DNA of 32,789 nucleotides from Nitrospiria bacterium (GTDB lineage Bacteria; Nitrospirota; Nitrospiria; DASWJH01): NCBI GenBank assembly GCA_036397255.1, contig DASWJH010000092.1, positions 1 to 32,789 of the forward strand, read 5' to 3'. Shown piece by piece: positions 24,261 to 32,750 of this stretch (position 1 is its first letter; each line of letters starts with the position of its first letter). The notes under the pieces were generated by a model. It saw only the letters and a program-made list of their open reading frames with translations, ran no database searches and was not told where the DNA came from. The position numbers and the translations under genes were made by a program.

Positions 24261-25448
24261 TCAATTGGATATGATGCGGTAAACGCCTCCTTGGGCGGTG
24301 AGGATGTAAATTTCTCCCCGGTTGTCCTCCCCAAATGAGGTGATCTCACCGTCCGGACTAAGGGAAGGCCATTCCGTTTGCTCCGTCGCCTGCCCATTCT
24401 TGTATATAAAACTTCTAACCCACCCGGCACAATAATCCCCATAGAAATAGGTTCCCTGAATATTTGGAATTGCCGTACCGCGGTATACATAGCCTCCGGT
24501 GACTGAACAATTTCCGCCGTCGTGATCATAATCCAAAACAGGCAGTCTCAAACCAGTCATGACGCAATTCGGATTTACACCCGGTGTGCAGATGGTTCCT
24601 TCCATAATATTCCATCCATAATTAAAGCTTTTTCCTCCACCGGATGTTCCCGGTGCAACATTGATCTCTTCCCGAGCGTTCTGTCCCACATCCCCTATGT
24701 AAAGGTCGCCCGTCTGGCGGTCAAAACTAAACCGCCAGGGATTCCGCAACCCAAAATCCCATAGCTCTTCCCGAGCGGAAGGGTGGTTTCTGAAGGGATT
24801 GTCATTGGGGATTGAAAAGTCTCCATCAGGCCTAACATCAATTCTCAAGACAGAGCCCAGCAGATCTGTTAAATCTTGGCCGTTTCCCTGGGGATCATTC
24901 CCGGAGCCCCCGTCCCCCATGCCGATATAAAGATAGCCGTCCGGACCAAAAATGATATTGCCGCCGTTGTGATTGGAGAACGGTTGATTAATGCTTAAAA
25001 GAAATCTATCCGGCACTGCCTGTGCAATATCGGGATTGGCAGAGACTTGATAGCGGACAATCTGGGTATCCCCGGCAGTGTCGGTGTAATTAATGTAGAA
25101 GCGGCCATTGTTGGCATAATTTGGATCAAAAGCAAGTCCCAAAAGTCCTTGTTCGAATCCCTTGGAGACCAGAGGCCGGATATCCAGGAAAGGCGTTCCC
25201 AACAGGGTTCCGTTTTTGATGACGCAGATTTGCCCTCCTTTTTCAACGATAAAAAGGCGGCTATCGTCTCCCGGAACGGTTGTGAGGAAAACAGGAAAAT
25301 TAAGGCCGGTGGCCACAATTTGTAATGATAAGGAAAGAGGTAAGGTCGTTGTGGCCTGGTTTTCGGAATTCTGTCCGCATCCCAGCGGTAAAGTGGTCAT
25401 CATAACCACAATAATTGCCACAGTAAACTGAATCAATTGATTAAGCAT
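24261..25448 (-). CDS. Glucose/sorbosone dehydrogenase-like lipoprotein (PQQ-type propeller)
   Basis: A 395-residue lipoprotein with lipobox PLGC (Cys24). It shows the soluble aldose sugar dehydrogenase pattern: LFIVEKGGQICVIKNG, GLLGLAFDPNYANNGRFYIN, HNGGNIIFGPDGYLYIGMGD, NGQDLTDLLGSVLRIDV, LRNPWRFSFDRQTGDLYIGD and GGYVYRGTAIPNIQGTYFYG. Family enzymes use PQQ to oxidise sugars in the periplasm; the catalytic His in HNGG is present. The ATG at 25448 with GGGGA upstream starts the signal peptide; the longer frame to 25610 would bury it behind 54 residues. No PQQ-synthesis genes are in the window, so cofactor use is inferred. Confidence 0.88.
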   Translation of the reverse strand: MLNQLIQFTVAIIVVMMTTLPLGCGQNSENQATTTLPLSLSLQIVATGLNFPVFLTTVPGDDSRLFIVEKGGQICVIKNGTLLGTPFLDIRPLVSKGFEQGLLGLAFDPNYANNGRFYINYTDTAGDTQIVRYQVSANPDIAQAVPDRFLLSINQPFSNHNGGNIIFGPDGYLYIGMGDGGSGNDPQGNGQDLTDLLGSVLRIDVRPDGDFSIPNDNPFRNHPSAREELWDFGLRNPWRFSFDRQTGDLYIGDVGQNAREEINVAPGTSGGGKSFNYGWNIMEGTICTPGVNPNCVMTGLRLPVLDYDHDGGNCSVTGGYVYRGTAIPNIQGTYFYGDYCAGWVRSFIYKNGQATEQTEWPSLSPDGEITSFGEDNRGEIYILTAQGGVYRIISN

Positions 25449-25751
25449 CGTTTTCCCCAATAATAGATGATCAATTTGAATTATTTTACACCAGTCAGAA
25501 TACAAAAAAACATCCCTAACACCTATTTGGTTTATCTTGTTTATCTGGTTGATAACGTTTTTCAGGGGATTCCTCAAACCTCCAACCTTTATCCTCCAAC
25601 AGTTTTTCAATGAAACCTCCTAATCAATTTTCTTGAGATCATTCAGGGATTTCAATATACTTTGGTGAGACATGAAAAATTCCTGAAAAAATGGATGGAA
25701 AATAACGGAAAAAATAACATAATCTATTGCTAACTTTCTTTTGATAACGCC
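25449..25751. other. Divergent intergenic region with repeat tail
   Basis: Lies between the dehydrogenase and yaeQ genes. At 25575-25612 a stretch matching the 3' part of the dispersed repeat (AAACCTCCAACCTTTATCCT) appears, the third and shortest copy. No promoter is clear. Confidence 0.45.
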
Positions 25752-26318
25752 ATGGCCTTCAACGCCACCATCTATAAAGCCGTACTTCAGATCGCCAATT
25801 TGGATCGGAACTACTATCAAGAACGGGCGCTGACCCTCGCGCGGCATCCATCGGAAACCGACGAGCGACTAATGGTGCGGGTTCTTGCCTTTGCCCTGCA
25901 TGCAAGCGAGGGGCTTTCGTTCGCCCATGGACGTATTGGAGCGGGTTTAATAAAAGCCGGGGAAGAACCCGATCTATGGAAAAAAAATCTGACCGGGGAG
26001 GTTGAGCTGTGGATCGAGGTGGGCCTTCCGGATGAAAGAGCCATTCGCAAGGCCTGCAACCGCGCACAACAGGTTGTCGTTTATGCCTATGGGGGCCACA
26101 AAGCCGACCGGTGGTGGGAACAGAACCGTGGCGTATTGGGACAGGCGAATAATCTGACGATCGTCAATCTTTCAAACGAGACCACCCGCGCCATAGCGGC
26201 CATGGCCCAGAGGGATCTCAAGTTGAATTGCACCATTCAGGATGGGCATATCTGGTTCGGGGAAGGGGAGGAGACGGTGGAGGTGGAATTGACGGTGATG
26301 CTGAAATGCAAAACATGA
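25752..26318 (+). CDS. yaeQ: YaeQ family protein
   Basis: A 188-residue protein with the YaeQ pattern: KAVLQIANLDRNYYQERALT, LARHPSETDERLMVRVLAFA, DLWKKNLTGEVELWIEVGLP, and a C-terminal half containing VVVYAYGG, WWEQNRGVL and WFGEGEETVEVELTV. YaeQ adopts a PD-(D/E)XK-like nuclease fold; E. coli YaeQ was noted as a suppressor in RfaH-related haemolysin work, but its role is unclear. Full length compared with the usual 180 or so residues. The ribosome site before the ATG is weak. A broken proteasome-type protease gene follows 43 bases later on the same strand. Confidence 0.92.
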   Translation: MAFNATIYKAVLQIANLDRNYYQERALTLARHPSETDERLMVRVLAFALHASEGLSFAHGRIGAGLIKAGEEPDLWKKNLTGEVELWIEVGLPDERAIRKACNRAQQVVVYAYGGHKADRWWEQNRGVLGQANNLTIVNLSNETTRAIAAMAQRDLKLNCTIQDGHIWFGEGEETVEVELTVMLKCKT

Positions 26319-26361
26319 CCCTTTTCAGTCGGCTCTGTATTTTGCCTTGGAAAGGGGTTCA

Positions 26362-26784
26362 ATGACCTATTGTGGGGGAATGCTTCTTGATTCCGGGTTG
26401 GTTTTCGCCCCTGATTCCCGGACCAACGCTGGAGTGGACCAGAGCGCAACCGTTCGGAAAATGACCGTGTATGAAAAACCGGGCGACCGTGTATTGGTCA
26501 TGCTGGCTTCGGGGAACCTCTCCGCCACCCAGGGGGTGCCAATATTCTGAACGAGGAGGGTACCCCAGAAGATAAACACGAGACCATTTAGAATGTGACT
26601 TCATTGAGGCGGCCCATCTGGTGGGAGGGGCACTCCCATAGATCTGCTCTGCTATGAGCGGGACAGTTTTCGCGTAGCCTTACGGCGGAGTATTGAGGAA
26701 TGTGATCCCTATTTTAACGAAATAAAGCGGCTTTGGTCCGAGGGAATTCGAAAAACATTTTCCGAAATTCCAGATCCGACCTGA
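26362..26784 (+). pseudogene. Proteasome-type protease gene with internal deletion
   Basis: An ATG at 26362 with AAAGGGG upstream opens MTYCGGMLLDSGLVFAPD, RTNAGVDQSATVRKMTVYEK and GDRVLVMLASGNLSATQG, the N-terminus of the predicted proteasome-type protease (Ntn-hydrolase) often found with transglutaminase genes. The frame stops at TGA 26548-26550. Farther on, EAAHLVGGALP (about 26602-26634) and, in another frame, LCYERDSFRVALRRSIEECD, DPYFNEIKRLWSEG and EIPDPT to TGA 26782-26784 match the family's middle and C-terminus, but about 100 residues between them are missing. The gene is inactive. Confidence 0.8.
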
Positions 26785-27052
26785 ACCAGTTTTCTTTTCT
26801 AACCCCATCATTCCCACTGAACCTGTCCCCGTATGTTTTATACCAAAGCTGGAACGATTCGGAGTAAACGGAAATGGTTGGAAAAGGGGAAACCAAAGAT
26901 TTTTTCCTTCCCTTCGCAATGCCAAAGGAAGATGGATCTGTATGAGTTAAGAGGTTGAACTTATGATAAAAAGAATTGATAATGGTCATTAGGTATTTGA
27001 GCGTTCGACCCAGATCTACAAATTCTTTTATATAAAAGGAGTCTTCTCTCTT

Positions 27053-27766
27053 TTGAAACAGGAAAAAACACCCACCAAATTAAAAGGTTCTTCCCGGATG
27101 GCATTGTGGTCAGTGGTTCTCATTGGGTTGATTGCAACCACTTTTTTTATTGTGTGGTTTGCCGCTTCCCCTCCTTCTTCCCCCTCTCCGAAACCCGTTC
27201 AAACGGAACCTTCGGGGATCATCAAACCTTCCCTTGGGATAGGTCCCGGCGATTGGGTCGAAGGGAGCAGAGAGGCAAGGACGGTTTTGGTAGAATACAG
27301 TGATTTCCAATGTCCAGCCTGCCGTGCGTATGCCCCATTGGTAAAACAACTTCATACCGAACTTGGAGATCAACTGGCCATTGTCTATCGCCATTTTCCC
27401 TTGTCCAACATTCATCAACACGCCCAAATGGCCGCCCAGGTAGCGGAAGCGGCGGGGCTCCAGGGGAAATTTTGGGACATGCATGATCTGATGTTCAATC
27501 ATCAGGAGGAATGGTCAAAGGAAGAAAACCCAATGGACTTATTTCTAAAATACGCGGAGGAACTCTCATTGGATCTGGAAAAATTTCAAAAGGATCTTCA
27601 TTCACAACAGGTTAAACAAGCCATCCGCGAAAATGTCCAAAGCGGTGCACTTCTCATTATTGAAGGGACCCCCACTTTTTTTCTGAATGAAATTAAAATT
27701 CAGAACCCGCAATCCTATGGAGCCTTCAGGACACTCATTCTCAATGAAATTGGCCCCACCCCCTAA
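27053..27766 (+). CDS. DsbA-like thiol:disulfide oxidoreductase
   Basis: A 237-residue protein anchored by an N-terminal membrane helix (ALWSVVLIGLIATTFFIVWF) with the catalytic domain in the periplasm. The thioredoxin-fold active site C87-P-A-C90 is in VLVEYSDFQCPACRAY, and the cis-Pro loop is IEGTPTFFLNE. It introduces disulfides into exported proteins, or handles quality control in the manner of DsbA-like 'thioredoxin_4' proteins. The TTG start at 27053 is supported by AAAGGAG about ten bases upstream and by the normal n-region KQEKTPTKLKG. Its stop overlaps the start of the VKOR gene, an established redox partner of DsbA-like proteins. Confidence 0.9.
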   Translation: MKQEKTPTKLKGSSRMALWSVVLIGLIATTFFIVWFAASPPSSPSPKPVQTEPSGIIKPSLGIGPGDWVEGSREARTVLVEYSDFQCPACRAYAPLVKQLHTELGDQLAIVYRHFPLSNIHQHAQMAAQVAEAAGLQGKFWDMHDLMFNHQEEWSKEENPMDLFLKYAEELSLDLEKFQKDLHSQQVKQAIRENVQSGALLIIEGTPTFFLNEIKIQNPQSYGAFRTLILNEIGPTP

Positions 27767-28190
27767 ATGGATCATAGGTCTGTTTCTTCTGATCAGTTTT
27801 ATGGGTTTCGGAGATTCAACCTATCTGGCCGCGAAACATTATCTTGGAACTCCTCTGAACTGCTCGGTGTTTACGGGTTGTGAGGATGTAACTTCCAGCC
27901 CCTATGCCACGATTCTGGGGGTTCCCTTAGGTGTTTACGGTGGAGCCTATTACCTGGGGATCTTCCTTTTTGTCATCGGGTTTATTGATACGAAGAATAA
28001 TATTTTTCTGTTGGCCGCGGTCATAATGACCCCTTTTGGGTTTGCGGCATCGGTTTGGTTCGTGTATCTCCAGTATTTTGTCCTTCAGGCCATTTGCCCT
28101 TATTGTATGGTCTCAGCCGGGGCATCAACCCTTCTGTTGGTTCTAGGCCTCCTTGTTTTCATAAACTCTGGAAAAAGGGAAAGCACTTAA
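27744..28190 (+). CDS. Vitamin K epoxide reductase-like (VKOR) membrane protein
   Basis: A 148-residue four-helix membrane protein that reoxidises a DsbA-like partner with quinone, replacing DsbB. The loop cysteines C40 and C46 (LNCSVFTGCEDVTSSPYATI) and the active-site C118-P-Y-C121 (AICPYCMVSAGAS) are present, as is the conserved Ser/Pro segment SSPYAT and GVPLGVYGG. The ATG at 27744 lies inside the end of the DsbA-like gene (overlap of 23 bases), so the two are co-translated and function together. Bacterial VKORs of this length lack a fused thioredoxin domain. Confidence 0.92.
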   Translation: MKLAPPPKWIIGLFLLISFMGFGDSTYLAAKHYLGTPLNCSVFTGCEDVTSSPYATILGVPLGVYGGAYYLGIFLFVIGFIDTKNNIFLLAAVIMTPFGFAASVWFVYLQYFVLQAICPYCMVSAGASTLLLVLGLLVFINSGKREST

Positions 28191-28373
28191 CCGAAGGGGA
28201 ACGCCTGTATTTCCACTTTCCGTTTCAAACCATAGGCTGGAAGGTCATCGGAATGGAGGGGATGGGAAAAATGGAAGCCCGGGAAACATTTGCCCGGAGT
28301 CGGACCAAGTAAAGGGATTGAAATAGATACAAAAAGAGTAAATAATGGGTTTTAATTTCGCCAGTTCGGCTTG

Positions 28374-28433
28374 TTGCATTTTTAAAAAGATTTCCTATGC
28401 AATCTAATTGTACAAGAAAACATAACCGTACAA
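28374..28433. promoter_or_regulatory. Possible operator repeats upstream of the MDR gene
   Basis: TTGCAT (28374-28379) is inverted as ATGCAA (28397-28402), and TTGTACAA (28408-28415) is followed by GTACAA at 28428-28433, 18 bases on from the first GTACAA. Such symmetrical repeats 60-120 bases before a redox gene suggest a regulator site (for example of an HxlR- or MarR-type repressor), but no regulator gene is adjacent. Confidence 0.35.
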
Positions 28434-28497
28434 ATCACCTGCCCATTAGGCAACATGATCTTGTCCCAGAAAATTGAAACATTAAAGGAGGCCCGTT

Positions 28498-29493
28498 ATG
28501 CCAAAGATCGTTCGCTTTCATAAAACAGGAGGACCGGAAGTGCTCAAGGTCGAGGACTTACCTCTTACAGAACCTGGTGAGGGCGAGGTCCGCCTGAAAG
28601 TGGAGGCCATCGGCCTCAACCGTGCCGAGGTCATGTTCCGGCGGGGACAGTATCTGGAAACCCCCGAACTTCCTTCAAGGCTCGGCTATGAAGCGGCCGG
28701 GACCATCGATGCCGTGGGATCTGGAGTCAGCGGTGTCAACATTGGCGATCGCGTCAGCACCATACCCTCCTTTTCGATTGGAAAGTATGGCGTCTACGGC
28801 GAGAGTGCTATCGTCCCGGACTACGCTGTGGCCCGTTACCCCGACAATCTAACGGCGGTGGAGGGGACGTCGATCTGGATGCAGTACTTGACCGCTTTCG
28901 GCGCGCTCATAGAATTCGGTCAATTGAAAAAAGGCGACCCGGTATTGATCACCGCGGCTAGCAGCAGCGTCGGCCTGGCCGCGATTCAGATCACCAAGGC
29001 CGCTGGGGCATTGGCCATCGCCACGACCCGAGGTCCTGACAAGAAACAATTTCTCTTAAACGCGGGGGCAGACCACGTAATCGTCAGTGATGAAGAAGAC
29101 TTGGCAAAACGGGTCATGACCGTTACCGCCAACACCGGCGCCCGAATCGTTTTCGATCCCGTTGCCGGGCCTTTCCTTGAGAAGCTCGCCGAAGCCGCCG
29201 CTCCAGGGGGAATCATCTTCGAATACGGCGCGCTATCACCGGAACCCACAGCCTTCCCCCTCTTTCCCGTGCTTGGGAAAGGTCTGACGGTGCGAGGCTA
29301 TCTCCTGTTCGAAATTGTCCAGGACCCCGAGAAGCTCGCCCGCGGCAAACAGTATATTTACGATGGTTTTAAAACCGGCAGCTTGAAACCCATCATCGAC
29401 CGCACCTTCCCCCTGGAAGCCATTATCGATGCCCACCGGTATATGGAGTCTAACCAACAAAAAGGCAAAATCGTGGTCACAGTCCAGGTATAA
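28498..29493 (+). CDS. Zinc-independent MDR alcohol dehydrogenase/quinone oxidoreductase
   Basis: A 331-residue medium-chain dehydrogenase/reductase. The N-terminal GroES-like domain (GPEVLKVEDLPLTEPGEGEV, IGLNRAEVMFRRGQY, LGYEAAGTIDAVGSGVSGVN) lacks the Cys set of structural and catalytic zinc, so it resembles quinone oxidoreductases (QOR type). The Rossmann part has AASSSVGLAAIQITKAAGA and later FDPVAGPFLEKLAEAAAPGG. NADPH is the likely cofactor; the substrate may be a quinone, enone or other reactive carbonyl. AAAGGAGG precedes the ATG. It stands alone with symmetric DNA repeats upstream. Confidence 0.92.
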   Translation: MPKIVRFHKTGGPEVLKVEDLPLTEPGEGEVRLKVEAIGLNRAEVMFRRGQYLETPELPSRLGYEAAGTIDAVGSGVSGVNIGDRVSTIPSFSIGKYGVYGESAIVPDYAVARYPDNLTAVEGTSIWMQYLTAFGALIEFGQLKKGDPVLITAASSSVGLAAIQITKAAGALAIATTRGPDKKQFLLNAGADHVIVSDEEDLAKRVMTVTANTGARIVFDPVAGPFLEKLAEAAAPGGIIFEYGALSPEPTAFPLFPVLGKGLTVRGYLLFEIVQDPEKLARGKQYIYDGFKTGSLKPIIDRTFPLEAIIDAHRYMESNQQKGKIVVTVQV

Positions 29494-29973
29494 GGAATTT
29501 CTTTTCTAATCTGAAAATAAGAAAAGGGGTCAAATTTATGAAGAGGATGAAGTTCACCTTTTTGGCTTTTTAGAAGAGTTATTTTCTCCAGTTCCCGATC
29601 CAGAATTAAATAAAAGAACCATTTTATATTTCCCGGTGTCTTCAACTGGATTCCCGCTTGTGCTGGAATGACCGGATTAGAAATAAAAAACAAATATTTT
29701 TATCGATAAAATAATAAATAAAATTATACTGTTAAGTTATTAAACTTAAAATTATAAAATATGTTTTGATCTGATCAGAAAAACACTGCTCTAGGCCCGG
29801 GAGTTACGGGAGATAAAAATTAGACGTTGGAGTTTTGAGGTTTATTCTTGGATTCTAGCTCCCCGTTTTCAACATGCAAGAGGAGGGTGCCCGAGAATGA
29901 CGGCCTTGATTTGTTCAAATATTTTGGGGGATACGCCACTAGGGGCCTCAGATTTAATTTTTTGGACTTATAA
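29494..29973. repeat. Intergenic region with two degenerate REP-like copies
   Basis: CTGGATTCCCGCTTGTGCTG followed by GAATGACCGG at 29646-29675 is the same repeat type as 24053-24102. A weaker version lies at about 29848-29905 (CTTGGATTC ... CGAGAATGAC). The middle is strongly AT-rich. No gene is seen. Confidence 0.55.
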
Positions 29974-30321
29974 ATGATCGTATTTATAACCATTTGTTTT
30001 TTTCTTTATGGCGGGCTGGGAACCGTGGCGTATATGTATGCAAACCGCAAGAAAAGGCTTTTTTGGAGTGATATAGCGTCCCCGATATTCGTCGTTGTTC
30101 TGTGGGTTTTTATCACAGCATCCGGTTATGGCCCCCAAAGCCTAAGCCATATCATCGAGGTACCTTTTGCGCTTTTGTCTTCCCTTGTTTTGTTGAACCT
30201 TCGGGTATTTGTTGTTGACCGATATTACGAGAAGTATCGGTTTAACTCTTATGCCGGGTTGGCTTTATCACTTTTCATTGTATTCTTGTTACGAACTTTC
30301 ATGCCCTATCTTCCAGAGTAG
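29974..30321 (+). CDS. Hypothetical membrane protein, 115 residues
   Basis: Four hydrophobic segments (roughly residues 2-21, 36-51, 64-78 and 91-110) separated by short basic loops (ANRKKRLFW, YYEKYRFN). I do not recognise the family. The start at ATG 29974 has no clear ribosome site (GGACTTATAA precedes it). It lies 51 bases before the Bax-inhibitor-1 gene on the same strand and may share its transcript. Confidence 0.6.
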   Translation: MIVFITICFFLYGGLGTVAYMYANRKKRLFWSDIASPIFVVVLWVFITASGYGPQSLSHIIEVPFALLSSLVLLNLRVFVVDRYYEKYRFNSYAGLALSLFIVFLLRTFMPYLPE

Positions 30322-30372
30322 AGGCATGTATAAAAATTAATCTATAAAAATAAAATAAATGAGGAGAAAAAA

Positions 30373-31110
30373 ATGATGCGTACAGGAAACCCAATGCTTC
30401 ATGGAGAAACATTTACGTCTGCCGGTGTGGGCGTAATTGGGGAAAGGATGACCATTGAAGGCACTGTGAACAAAACCCTTATCATGCTTTTCATTCTGGT
30501 CCTGGCCGCAGGATGGGTATGGGGTAAAACCATGGGACAAGAAGCCCCTATTGGATTAATGATGGGTGGGGCGATTGGCGGTTTTATTGTGGGCCTGGTA
30601 ACCTTTTTTAAGAAAGATTGGGCTCCCATCACAGCTCCTATCTATGCGGGTTTGGAAGGTTTGTTTTTAGGGGGCATTTCAGCCTATTTTGAAACCAAAT
30701 TTCCCGGAATTGTGATCCAGGCGGTTGCACTTACCTTTGGGACCCTTTTTTGCCTATTGATTGCCTACCGGTCCGGTATGATTCAAGTGACCCAGAATTT
30801 CCGGCTTGGAGTGGTCGCGGCAACGGGGGCCATTATGGTTGTGTATCTGGTCTCGATGGTCATGGGATTTTTCGGTACCGGCATCCCCTTTATCCATGAG
30901 GGGGGAACCATTGGAATTCTATTCAGCCTTTTTGTGGTGGTGATTGCCGCACTCAACCTGGTCCTGGATTTTGATTTCATTGAGCATGGTGCCGAAGCGG
31001 GAGCGCCGAAATTCATGGAGTGGTTTGCCGCTTTTGCCCTGATGGTGACCCTGATCTGGTTGTACCTGGAGATTTTACGCCTCCTGGCAAAACTCAATAG
31101 CCGGCGGTGA
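30373..31110 (+). CDS. Bax inhibitor-1/YccA family membrane protein
   Basis: A 245-residue protein with seven predicted membrane segments. The N-terminal MTIEGTVNKTLIMLFILVLA, GAIGGFIVGLVTFFKKDWAP, IYAGLEGLFLGGISAYFE, the mid SGMIQVTQNFRLGVVAATGA and the C-terminal LVLDFDFIEHGAEAGAPKFM are the characteristic blocks of bacterial BI-1 (Bax1-I) proteins, which act as pH-sensitive calcium leak channels in structural studies; the di-aspartate region is in DFDF. GAGGAG precedes the ATG. The gene is intact. Confidence 0.93.
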   Translation: MMRTGNPMLHGETFTSAGVGVIGERMTIEGTVNKTLIMLFILVLAAGWVWGKTMGQEAPIGLMMGGAIGGFIVGLVTFFKKDWAPITAPIYAGLEGLFLGGISAYFETKFPGIVIQAVALTFGTLFCLLIAYRSGMIQVTQNFRLGVVAATGAIMVVYLVSMVMGFFGTGIPFIHEGGTIGILFSLFVVVIAALNLVLDFDFIEHGAEAGAPKFMEWFAAFALMVTLIWLYLEILRLLAKLNSRR

Positions 31111-31158
31111 GTAAAATAAAAAACGAGTGAGGGGTGAGGCGTTACTAAAGGCGTAAGG

Positions 31159-31172
31159 TTGGACTTGCCCCC
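31159..31172 (+). repeat. 14-base direct repeat flanking the methyltransferase gene, left copy
   Basis: TTGGACTTGCCCCC here is repeated exactly at 32132-32145, on either side of the broken methyltransferase gene (31279-32115). Confidence 0.6.
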
Positions 31173-31278
31173 TTTACTTTACCTTTTGACCCCGTTGGAC
31201 TCCTTAACTGGATTTTACGTCTTAAAATAGAGAATAGTTCAACCTTAAAATTGACCCTTTATTTCGGAGATTCCCATA

Positions 31279-32115
31279 ATGAATCAAGAAATCAAATCGG
31301 CCTCACCAACCTCAGAAGACGTAGCCGCGCACTATACCGCTGCGCCCGAACATCTTCGTCTTGACTCAAGAACCGGAAAGTTGGAGAAAAAACGGTTGCA
31401 GGATTTCATGCAGCGCTTCTTGCCACCCCCGCCGGCTGTTGGTCTGGATGTGGGAGGAGAGCCGGGGTGCACGCTTCCTGGCTTGCAGGCAGGGGCTATA
31501 AAGTCCATTTGATTGATATTATGCCGGATCATGTGGAGCAGGCTGAAAGGGCATCATCCGCTCAACCCGAGACCCCGCTTGCCAGCGCGTCGGTGGGAGA
31601 TGCACGTTCTTTGAATTGTCCTGACGCAAGCGTCGATGGTGTTCTGCTCTTCGGTCCGTTGTACCATTTAACAGAACACAAAGACTGCATGAAATCTGTC
31701 TCGGAAGCTCATCGCGTACTCAAACCGGGTGGAATCTTAATGGCCATCGGCATCTCACGCTTTGTCTATGCATTAGACGGTCTTTTCCGGGGTTTTTTGG
31801 ATGACCCGGAATCCATTCCGATTGTCGATGGCGATTTGAAGGATGGGCACCATTTGAACCCAACAGGCAATCCTGACTATTTTACGGATGCATTTTTCCA
31901 CAATGCCGAGGGACTCAAAGCCGAAGTACGAGAGGGAAAGTTTAAACTCCTGGGCTGTTTTGGTATTGAGGGGCCGGGCTGGCTAATCCCCAATTTTCAT
32001 GATCACTGGAATGACGAGGCGCGCCGAAATCGTCTTTTAAAGATGGTACGTGGAATCAGAACCCAGTTTATATGGTCTCAGCGCTCACCTCATGGCGGTT
32101 GGTAAAAAGTTCTAA
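31279..32115 (+). pseudogene. SAM-dependent methyltransferase gene with two frameshifts
   Basis: ATG 31279 with GGAGA upstream opens SEDVAAHYTAAPEHLRLDSR, KKRLQDFMQRFLPP and VGLDVGG, the approach to the SAM motif. One base missing in CCGGGG near 31460 throws the frame out; the next frame continues HASWLAGRGYKVHLIDIMP, VLLFGPLYHLTEHKD and EAHRVLKPGGILMAIGISRF, a normal class I methyltransferase. A second shift near 32060-32085 is needed to reach SAHLMAVGKKF and TAA 32113-32115, the expected C-terminus, instead of the premature stop at 32103-32105. The product would be a soluble enzyme of about 275 residues. Two indels make loss more likely than recoding, though assembly error is possible. Confidence 0.8.
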
Positions 32116-32131
32116 AACTAAAGGGGTCAAA

Positions 32132-32145
32132 TTGGACTTGCCCCC
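32132..32145 (+). repeat. 14-base direct repeat flanking the methyltransferase gene, right copy
   Basis: Exact copy of 31159-31172; here it is preceded by AAAGGGGTCAAA, a sequence also seen near 29522. Confidence 0.6.
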
Positions 32146-32156
32146 AGGTTATTCGA

Positions 32157-32483
32157 TTACTTCAATGGCAAAGGTATTTCCCCTGCTTTTTTGGCAGCAT
32201 CAGTGGCCGTTCCTGTTAAAGAATCCTTGGTTCCTGTCACCATTTTTCCTGCCTCATCATCAGCTCCCGTGGCCAACTTTTCGGCTCCTGAACCCATTTT
32301 TCCTGCCTCACCAACATCTCCTGTGTCCATCTTTCCTGCCTCATCAGTAGCTTCTGTGGCCATTTTTTCCGCCTCAGATGCCGCACCCTTGGCTTTATCC
32401 AGCATTTTTACTTCTTCACCTTGCTGTGTACAAGCGGCGAGCATAAATACTAACCCCGCGCCAATCATAAAAAATTTGTTCAT
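32157..32483 (-). CDS. Repetitive lipoprotein
   Basis: A 108-residue lipoprotein with lipobox LAAC (Cys18). The mature protein is an imperfect array of short units built on EAGKM, GAEKLATGADDEAGKM and similar, alternating small and charged residues, likely helical and extended in the periplasm. It resembles in style other small repeat lipoproteins with YtxH- or LEA-like composition; no enzymatic motif is visible. The DNA shows matching direct repeats (CCTGCCTCA every 30-40 bases). The start at 32483 follows AAAAGGGGGAAAA; an upstream ATG at 32549 is too far from the signal peptide. Confidence 0.75.
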   Translation of the reverse strand: MNKFFMIGAGLVFMLAACTQQGEEVKMLDKAKGAASEAEKMATEATDEAGKMDTGDVGEAGKMGSGAEKLATGADDEAGKMVTGTKDSLTGTATDAAKKAGEIPLPLK

Positions 32484-32661
32484 TTTTCCCCCTTTTGTAG
32501 TTAAATGGTGGTAATCAGTAAAACCCGATTGGATAAAGGTGAAAGGCACCTTCTTTTCCTTTGGGCATTCCCAAAGATGGGATACCTTTTGACAAACGCG
32601 TTAGGGTAACCCCCCTTATGCTTCAGTGTCAACATAAATAAAGAAAAGTGTCAAACCAAAA

Positions 32662-32750
32662 TAGAAATGTCCTATTCTTTCCAAAGTAGAAATGTCCGGT
32701 TTTTAGGTAAACGAAATGTCATTTTTTTTCTAATTGAGAGAAAATGTGAA
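32662..32750. repeat. Tandem AGAAATGTC motifs, probable insertion-sequence end
   Basis: TAGAAATGTCC occurs at 32662-32672 and 32687-32697, CGAAATGTCA at 32712-32721 and a weaker GAAAATGTGA at 32740-32749, spaced about 25 bases apart. AGTGTCAA is also repeated just upstream (32625 and 32648). Regularly spaced repeats of this sort are typical of transposase-binding sites at the ends of IS21- and IS481-type elements. The transposase gene would lie beyond the window. Confidence 0.5.

Noticed and set aside
31483-31496. Shared CTTGCAGGCAGGGG at 24014 and 31483 as a mobile-element junction
   Set aside because: The second copy is inside conserved methyltransferase coding sequence and needs no special explanation.
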